Of a DNA stretch of 64,000 nt, positions 57,001-64,000 are shown piece by piece (the stretch's first letter is position 1; each line of letters begins with the position of its first letter). Below the pieces are notes generated by a model, which did not search any database, was not told the origin of the DNA, and saw only the letters and a program-made list of their open reading frames with translations. The DNA lies in NCBI GenBank assembly GCA_022036555.1, contig CM039137.1, forward strand, positions 6,078,319 through 6,142,318. Direction: 5' to 3'. This DNA is from Microstegium vimineum. Taxonomy: Eukaryota > Streptophyta > Magnoliopsida > Poales > Poaceae. The position numbers and the translations under genes are program-made.

Positions 57001-59241
57001 ACATTGCTAATGCTTAGATCATTGGAGATAGCAATCTTTCCAAGCCCTTTCACCTTGCCTTTTCCATTATCACCAAATGTGATACTATCAAATCCATGGT
57101 CACTATCTTGGTTGATTGAGTTGAACATTCTTCCATCTCCGGTCATGTGTTGAGTGCACCCACTATCAAGCACCCAATGCCTCCCTCCGGCTTTGTAATT
57201 GACCTACAAGAGAAATCAATTCTTTTTAGGTACCCAAACTTGCTTGGGTCCTCCAAGGTTAGTTACCAAGGACTTTGGTACCCAAATGGACTTCTTGGAA
57301 GCCATCCATGGTGCACCAACAAACTTGGCATGAACACCATTAGTACCCTTGGAAAGAATGTACAATGAATCAATTCTAATAGAGGATATGTCTTGCTTGG
57401 CCTTCTTGTTCTTGCATGCTTGCTCATTGTGACCAACTTGCTTGCAACTCTTGCAATAGCTATCGGTGTTCTTCACAAAACGAGTTTTGTGAGAAACAAA
57501 AGCGGCCTTGCCTTTCTTAGGGGTATAGCCCAATCCCTCTTTGTAGAGAGATCCTCTTTGGCTACCGAAGCACATAAGCAAGCGGTCCTCACCTCCATAA
57601 GCCTTAGCTAAGGAGTGATTGAGCTTTGTAACCTCCTTCTTGAGGGTTTCATTTTCCACCATTAGTGAGGCATCACAAGTGAAACCATCACTAGTAGATG
57701 AAGTAGAGGTGGTAGTTCTACAAGAGGGGTTAGTGGGAGAAACAATGATAGAAGTATAAAAAGATTCATCAAGAATATCACAAGTAACTCCCATGTCACA
57801 TGTTTGAGCAATCTCCTTTTTATTTTGGTCAAGGAGGGAGGAATGAGCTCTTTCAAGCTTAGAGTGAGACTTCCCTAGCTTCTCATGGACTTCCATTAGT
57901 CTCTCATGAGATGCTACGACCTCATCAAGGTTTTGCTCAAGAGCCACATTGGCCTTGCGCAATTCCTTGCACTCCTTCCTCTTCTTATCAATGTAATCCT
58001 TAGCTTGCTCAAGAATGTCCATGAGTTCCTCCTTTGAGGGCTCCTCACTATCACTATATCTCTCACTCTCACTCTTATCATGAGAAAGTACCTTAGTGGA
58101 CTTAGCCATGAAGCATGATGATGGGGTGTCAAATAGAGAGATCTTGTCCCTCATTGCAATGCTTGCCAAAGCCTTCTTCTTGGTAGTGGTCTTCTTCTCT
58201 TGATCATCATCATCACATGAGGAGTCACTATCCCATGTCACTATGTGAGAATACCCCTTCTTCTTCTTCTTGTCAAAGGTGGGCTTCTTCTCTTTATTGT
58301 CTCTCTTCTTGTGATCATCATCATCCTTGTCACTATTGTATGGACAATGAGCAATGAGATGATCAAAGCTTCCACACTTTGAAGCACTTCCTTGGCTCAT
58401 CAAAGTTCTTGGAAGATGGTCTCTTCCTTATTGCATGATATCCCTTCTTCTTCATGAATCTTCCAAATTTTCTCACTAAGAGAGCCATTTCTTCTTCATC
58501 AACCTCACTAGCACTTGAGCCTTCCTCTTCACTAGATTCTTCATCCTTGGCTTTGCCCTTGCTCTTGTATGATGAAGTAGCTTTGAAAGCTATGCTCTTC
58601 TTCTTCTCATCTTTCTTTTCTTCTTTCTTGATATCTTTTTCTTTGTTGTCCCGGTAAGCATCTTGTGTCATCACATCTCCCAAGACTTGGTTAGGAGTCA
58701 CGGTGTCCAATCCACCTCTCACAATCAAGGTCACAAGAGTCTCAAACCGAGATGGGAGACTTCTCAAGAACTTGTGAGAGAAGTCCTTGTCCTCAACCTT
58801 CTCTCCAAGGGCCGTGAGATCATTGACTAGCACTAGTAGACTATTGAATATCTCTGGCACATTCTCATCATCCTCCATCTTGAAGCTTGCAAACTTTTCT
58901 TTGAGGATGTATGCCTTTGCACTCTTGACGACTTGGGTGCCTTCAAATGATTCTTCTAGCTTCTTCCAAGCCTCATGAGCACTCTCGAGATTGTTGATTT
59001 TCTCAAACACTTTTTCATCAAGTGCCTCATGAATAGCACTTAGAGCAATATCATTGTGTTGCAAATTTTCTTCCTCTTGAGTAGTGGGAGCCACCTCATT
59101 TACTACCTCAAACTTCTTGTCCACCACAAGCCAAACTTTTCGGCTAATTGACTTGATATGAGCGGTCATCTTCACTTTCCAATAGCCATAGTTTGAGCCA
59201 TCAAACTTGGGTGGTTTCTTCATGTTGTTGATATGAGCCAT
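54077..59241 (-). pseudogene. SIRE-like gag-pol polyprotein, decayed
   Basis: Gag starts at 59241 (MAHINNMKKPPKFDGSNYG) and runs to a zinc knuckle (CGSFDHLIAHCPYN). A one-base insertion within the knuckle region (about 58377) breaks it. The gag C-terminal half (58403-57216) contains a second Cys motif (YCKSCKQVGHNEQAC). Protease has WVLDSGCTQHMTGDG, integrase HRRLGHVGMKQL, a CSSC zinc pair, VDDFTRYTW, RSDNGSEF and SPKYTPQSNGIVERKN. RT has GETYAPVARLEAIR and IYVDDIIFG. RNase H has VGYSDSDYAGCKVDRKSTSG and STAEAEYISA. Frameshifts near 56560 and 56045 and stops at about 57218, 55556, 55431, 55364 and 54903 make it non-functional. Confidence 0.88.
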
Positions 59242-59282
59242 CTTTCACACTGTAGGTTGTTAAGCCTCAAATCAACGGTGTA

Positions 59283-59297
59283 CTCGCTTTGATACCA
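59283..59297 (-). promoter_or_regulatory. Primer-binding site (initiator Met tRNA type)
   Basis: TGGTATCAAAGCGAG on minus, two bases after the 5' LTR end. It resembles the copia PBS TGGTATCAGAGC that pairs with initiator-Met tRNA. Confidence 0.8.
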
Positions 59298-59299
59298 CT

Positions 59300-61013
59300 T
59301 GAAAGGTCCTAAGTGATGGCTAAAGGGGGGGTGAATAGCCTAATTTGAAAACTAAAACAAACTCAACAACACGTTAGATACTAATGAGGCGAAGCTTGAC
59401 TTGCACTAGCCTACTAGGGGATGCAAAGCTACCTAACCACAATTTCTATCCTAATAAGTCTAGAATCACATTATGCCTACTCAATTCTAGTATCCCTCTA
59501 GGCACAACCTAATATACTAAGACAAGTATGAGAAAGGTAATACAAAGATGGGAAAGGTGATTATACCGCCGTGGAGAGAAGTGGATGAACCAATCAAGTG
59601 ATCACCAAGAAAACCAATCAATCACAATAGAGACAATAAGGTTGAAACTTGATTTTCTTCCAAGGTTCACTAGTTTGCCAACTAGCTAGTCCTCGTTGTG
59701 GCAAGACACTCACTTGGAGGTTCACACGCTAATTGGCCTCACACGCCAAACCCGTCACCGGGTGCCGCACAACCAACACAAGATGAGGCTATTGAAACGC
59801 CACGAGCAATCCACTAGAGTTACCAATTGCGATCTCCCGCGGGGAAGGCACAAAAACCCCTCACAATCACCTTGTAGTCGACGAAGCACAATCACCAAGC
59901 TTCTCGATCTACCACCGCTGCTCCAAACCGTCTAGGTGATGGCAATCACCAAGAGCAACAAGAAATCCGCAGCGAGAATGCCTCCCAAGTGCCACTAGAT
60001 GCAAGCTATATGTGAGATGCACTTGGATCACTCAATCTCTATTGGGTTTTCACTAACCAAGCATGGAGATGAGTGGGAGGGAGTTTGCTCAGCTCAAAGG
60101 AGTCTCAAGGTGTTCAAATGTGCTAGTGAGAAACCCTAGAGTCAGCCACCAAATATTTATAGACTCCCTCAAAGTCTTCAAACCGTTGCCCTGTTAAGTT
60201 GGCGATGGACGCTCAAAACGGGGGCGACGGATGCTCCGTCGCCAGCGTCCGACGCTCTGTCAGAAATAGCCGTTGGGCTGCTGCGTGGGCGACAGACGCT
60301 CCGTGCCAGCGTCCAACGCTCTGACCTCCAGCGTCCGACGCATGTCTTCGCTTCACTTGCTTGCAGAGCCCACTGGAAGCCCGACGGATGCTCCACCTGC
60401 ATCCGGCGGACAGCGTCCGACGCCTTCGGGAAAAAATCCTCCTGCTTCTCTGAGACCGACGGACGCACTGAGTCAAAGACCTCAGCGTCCGACGCCATCG
60501 TTCGATGCGTCGAACAGCGTCCGACGCCCTTAGCTGTAGCATCCGACGCCCTTTTTCTTCTCTGATTCTTCCACCTTTGCTCTAAGTTGCCAAGCACTGA
60601 GTTTCCAATTTGATGAGCTTGTCTTGGCATGTTTCACTTGTCAATAAGCATGGTGTATGTCACTAGGTCCTAAATGCACTTGCAATAGAGATAACACCTA
60701 GTGGCACTTGACAAACCGCAATCGCTTTTGAATTTCCCCTCTTAATAGTACGGTTGTCTATCCTAAATGTGATCACACCCACTTGGTGTCTTAATCACCA
60801 AAAGAAAAGCCCTAGCAAATACCTTTGCCTTGTTTAGCTTAGGGTCTTTCCACTTTCCTTCTTCTCCAAGTGTGAGCTTTTAGGTCTCCACCACCTTTGC
60901 TTGCTCCATCACTTGTCATCATCTTCAATGAGTGTACTAGACCTACTCAAACACTTAGAGCTAGGTTAGTACCTTAGGTTTCATCAATTATCCAAAACAC
61001 TCGAGATCTCTCA
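59300..61013 (-). repeat. 5' LTR of the SIRE-like element
   Basis: Pairs with 51231-52943. Five exact copies of GCGTCCGACGC lie at 60245-60530. Confidence 0.93.
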
Positions 61014-61195
61014 CTTGGCCAGTGACGTGTGCTAGCAGCTGAGCATACACTCTCCTGTCCTCCTCCTGGCGCTGACGCAGCTGGTGGATCTCCACCAAGG
61101 CAGCGTTGAGCTCGGTGTTGGTGATTGCCAACAATCGCACTGTAGGAGTCATCCTGTGACACTGCTCTCCTGCTGTCGGACTCAACCTACTATAA
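61014..61195 (-). pseudogene. Gypsy-2, upstream part beyond the copia insertion
   Basis: Minus-strand peptide AITNTELNAALVEIHQLRQR then EEDRRVYAQLLAHVTG. It continues in frame at 51230 downward as APISPQWPAISPAREDPRYG, showing that the two stretches were one sequence before the copia insertion. The boundary with the Tat-2 LTR is placed only roughly. Confidence 0.65.
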
Positions 61196-61643
61196 CAATA
61201 TTGGTATAAAATCACCAGTTTCCTTATGTCTTTCCCTCGATGAAAACTTTCCATCGACAGATTCCTTCAATCCGCGACTTCCTTCTTTCGCCACCAGCAA
61301 TCTTCTACTGACGTCAATCATCACATTACCCTGTACCCATCGGCACTCCATGCCCATCGGCATCGGCAATACTTTCCAATCAGCGACTTTGCACTTCTGG
61401 TAACTTGTCTTCACCAACTAATTCTTATCAGCAAGAGTCATCTAACTCCCATCGGCAACATCCTTATCGGAAATACTCTTGTCGGCAAGAAACGTCCAGC
61501 TTCCATCGGCAACAAACTTAACCTTCTTACAGCGCACTCCCATCGGTAAATTTTACCGATGACTTCCTGATGCCAATAGAAAATGGCCACCGATCCACGC
61601 AAGTCTTAGCTCATTTGACACATGCCAAAAAACGGTGTCAACA
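61196..61643 (-). repeat. Partial 3' LTR of Tat-2
   Basis: On minus it starts TGTTGACACCG at 61643 and runs leftward until gypsy-2 sequence begins. The terminus is the inverse of the Tat-1 LTR end. At least five exact ATCGGC words occur in 61330-61520, and a 21-bp near-perfect palindrome lies at 61551-61571. Confidence 0.7.
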
Positions 61644-61658
61644 CATGCCCCCCAATTT
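61644..61658 (-). promoter_or_regulatory. Polypurine tract of Tat-2
   Basis: AAATTGGGGGGCATG on minus, immediately before the LTR start; shows that Tat-2 is oriented right to left. Confidence 0.65.
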
Positions 61659-61901
61659 CGGAGTGTATAATATTTTACGCACCGAAATTCTCTCTACTGT
61701 AGCCGTTCTTTCCGAGATAACTGTACAACTTTCTCGATCTCCACGCATAGAACTGCAATTTATTAATAAAATTCCTCGACTATAGCGCAAACAGTTGCAA
61801 ATCTAATCATATCTCCTTGATTATCGCGCAAATCTACCGTAGGCCTCTCTATATTCCTGTACAGTACGAGCAGAAATTCCAAAATACCCTTGACCTAGGT
61901 C

Positions 61902-61909
61902 TATAAAAG
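61902..61909 (+). promoter_or_regulatory. TATA box of the Tat-2 PMD gene
   Basis: TATAAAAG, about 180 bases before the proposed ATG at 62084, in an otherwise non-coding stretch between the PPT and the first exon. Confidence 0.55.
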
Positions 61910-62083
61910 TTACCATGATCCAACTTACTTTTTACCCTGGGCCTTCTTTCACTTTTCACCTGCCTCCGCCTTCAACCTCGGCGTTTTCAACTTCGGCGGT
62001 GACTCCGAAGTACAATCTTGCGAGCCCAAGCAACAGTTCATTCCTCAAGCAGAGTACGAGCCGCAATAACTCTTCCAACTCCA

Positions 62084-64000
62084 ATGGCGATCCACGTCGA
62101 CATCCCCAAGGTAAATCCATTTCTTCCTTATTCTACTTTCTGCAAGTTTTCCTTCCGTATGAACTTCGTAATCTTTTCCCCTTTCTTTGATCCTTCCTCT
62201 TCTTTTCGAAACCTAGGAACTGTACAACAAATTAGTAATCCCCCTTGAGCAGTCCAACTTCAACTGCCTAGGCCCAATGGGAAATCCTGATCCTAGCTAT
62301 CTGATCAACGCGGAAACCAACCGTATTCCCTTCAAATCCGAATGTTTCAGCCTAGGTTTATGGAAGGATGCTTTCCGTTCATGGCCTAAATATACCAAGG
62401 GGTGGAAGAACTGGTACCTCAGGGTAATTAGAACGCAGCAGGTTCATTGGTCAGAGCGCAACCTAGACCAGTGCATCAGGCTCTCCATTGCCGATATAGA
62501 GAAGAACGAGAACATGATGATAGCGGCTTCTTACTTCTGGTCCGACACCATGAATGTCTTCTTATTCAGACATGGACCAGCCACTCCTACCCTTGCCGAT
62601 GTGCATATGCTGACCGGTCTCGATGTCTCCTCTGCCGATACCTTCACTCTGTTTAATAGGAAGGCCGAGTATAAGGTGAACACTCGTAATATCGGCGGCT
62701 GCACCGGTTACATCCAAGAGTACCAAAAAACCGGATCGGTAGGACAAAGAGAGCATGCTATCTTTCTGAACATGTGGCTAGAGAAGTTCATCTTCTATGG
62801 CAAAATAGTTGAACCGACCATAATGTATCTCCCAGCAGCAGAACTCCTAGCCGATGGAACAATACTCCCTCTCGGCCGATATCTTCTTGGATCGGTATAC
62901 CGCCTCTTACACCAAGTGTCCAAGAAGTTATTGCTAGGCAAGCCCATCGGCAACCTCGGGGGTCCCTGGTGGTTCATAAACATGTGGCTGAACGCACACA
63001 TGTACAAAGTCCTTCAGTTTGACTTGTTCGCCCAACAATTTCCAAGGGACATATCGGAAAATTATATATTCAATGATGATGAATCGGCAACTCATCCTCC
63101 ACTCAACTTCGGAGAGGCCATCATAGTACTGCCAGGAACCGATGCCGATGCAGACCAGTTTGGCAGATTCTTTCAGAAATTTTATAATGGAATCCCTGCT
63201 TCAGAACGGCTCTGGTGGCCATATATTGATGAGGACAACCGATTCCCCTTGCTATTCAACCTCACCGATTGGAACGTGCCTCAGAATGAGGTGATCATGA
63301 AGGCCAGCATTGTTCCCCGAGCTATTCCAGTTAACATTTTCGGAACTGGGAAGAATGCTCCTCCGTCCTTCGAGTTTTATTACCCAGCGGCAGCGGCAAG
63401 ACAACTGGCATTCGGCCAACTGCCGATCAAGCTCTGCTATGCCAAGGTGATAAAACCAAGGCAAATCATCTCCAGCGCCGTAGATAGGAACAAGGTCGTC
63501 AACCTTCCCCCAAATGCCAATACTTCAGATATTGACTTATCCTCCTGGGCACCAACATCCTTCATCACGGAGGAATACAAATTCTGGTGGCAAGAATGGA
63601 GATATCAACTATTTGCCAAGTCATCACACTACTATCGGCATATGATTGATGCCAATCACGTCATTCCCGATGATGCAGTAAGTTTTTAATCCCGATGCAT
63701 TCCTCATTACTTTATTCCTATCATTAGCATCTGACCTTCTTATGCTTAACAGGTTGACAATCCAATTCCTAAAATGAGCAGGAGTGGCAAACCTTTCAAT
63801 CTTCGAGTGATGAGTCCTATATCACTCATCGGCAATAATGCCCCCACACTGGCTGCCTTTACCCCTCAGAAGGTACCTAAGGTTACTCTCAAGCCCAAGC
63901 CGACGCCTACTACTCCATCGACTGTTGCGGCCATCTTAGCACGGGATTTTGCAGTAAACTTAACCCTTACTTATACCGATTACATCCTACTCATCGGCAA
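62084..64000 (+). CDS. Plant mobile domain (aminotransferase-like) protein carried antisense in Tat-2, 3' partial
   Basis: Exons are 62084-62110 (MAIHVDIPK), 62217-63677 and 63753-63953; the next intron runs off the window. The 563 visible codons have no stop. The PMD region shows LWKDAFRSWPKYTKGW, ADVHMLTGLDVSSAD, YLPAAELLADG, GRYLLGSVYRLLHQVSKK, GGPWWFINMWLNAHMYK and FNLTDWNVPQNE. Exon 3 is Pro/Thr/Lys-rich (KVPKVTLKPKPTP). By analogy with Tat-1, basic Pro/Thr-rich and acidic coiled-coil exons should follow. The intron sites match those of the Tat-1 copy (DDA|GTAAGT; the next donor is GTAAAC here and GTAAGT in Tat-1). The first exon is the least certain part; an alternative start is the ATG at 62277. 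PMD proteins are known from plant silencing factors (MAIN/MAIL1) and from retroelements. What this copy does is unknown. Confidence 0.75.

Larger units (their letters stand above)
51231..61013 (-). mobile_element. SIRE/Maximus-like Ty1/copia retrotransposon, structurally complete (~9.8 kb)
   Basis: Two LTRs of 1713-1714 bp in the same orientation, a PBS, a polypurine tract and gag-PR-INT-RT-RNase H in copia order, all on minus. Flanks are CCTGG (51226-51230) and CTTGG (61014-61018), a 5-bp target duplication with one change. By eye the LTRs differ at about 55-65 sites (3-4 %), mostly transitions. It sits inside gypsy-2 and so is younger than it. Coding parts hold several frameshifts and stops, so it is not autonomous. 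Confidence 0.93.
61644..64000 (-). mobile_element. Tat-2: 3' internal region of a second Tat-type element (continues past window)
   Basis: Same family as Tat-1 in the opposite orientation. Visible here are the PPT and the PMD gene, which is antisense to the element. The pol genes should lie to the right of the window. Confidence 0.75.

Noticed and set aside
59300..61013. Considered as a segmental duplication of 51231-52943
   Set aside because: TG/CA ends, PBS, PPT and intervening pol show that the pair are LTRs.
60988..61254. 88-codon minus frame as an independent gene
   Set aside because: It crosses from the SIRE-like LTR through gypsy-2 into the Tat-2 LTR; only the middle part is real gypsy-2 sequence.

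Overview
The window is nuclear DNA from a grass (Poaceae), most likely a panicoid/Andropogoneae species such as a sorghum, sugarcane or Miscanthus relative; the species is inference. Three plant genes with GT-AG introns lie in the first 17 kb. Beyond them is a dense layer of grass-type repeats: Stowaway and Tourist MITEs, short CACTA elements, solo LTRs, L1-type LINE tails, Ty3/gypsy and a SIRE-type Ty1/copia. A 100-base N run at 37364-37463 is an assembly gap.

Genes, 1-17 kb. (1) 1-3113, plus: a class II phosphoribosyl pyrophosphate synthetase (PRS4-like), missing only its extreme N-terminus. One of its introns has a GC-AG boundary. (2) 6123-9641, plus: a REM-like B3-domain protein with a long coiled-coil C-terminus, five exons. 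(3) 10356-16726, minus: a full-length ABCB (P-glycoprotein/MDR) transporter of about 1233 aa, nine exons. Genes 2 and 3 are tail to tail, with a small solo LTR between them.

Repeat region, 17-37 kb. No convincing host gene is seen here. It holds a ~790-bp hairpin element (17281-18072), nested Stowaway elements, a dead LINE (19258-21249), several MITEs, a truncated CACTA, a complete 1067-bp CACTA with CAT target-site duplication carrying a promoter-like segment and an ORF, a 1.2-kb solo LTR with GTATG duplication, and a second LINE tail.

Retrotransposon cluster, 37.5-64 kb. Tat-1 is a decayed Ty3/gypsy element of the Tat type (plus strand) with two RNase H domains and an antisense plant-mobile-domain (PMD) gene. 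It abuts a truncated second gypsy element (minus strand, gypsy-2). Gypsy-2 is split by a structurally complete SIRE-like copia element (51231-61013) with two 1.7-kb LTRs. Beyond that is Tat-2, in the opposite orientation, carrying an intact, intron-containing copy of the PMD gene that runs off the window end.

The most unusual signals are the antisense PMD gene held within the Tat family and the very high density of the word ATCGGC/GCCGAT throughout that family, in coding sequence (all reading frames), introns and LTR alike.
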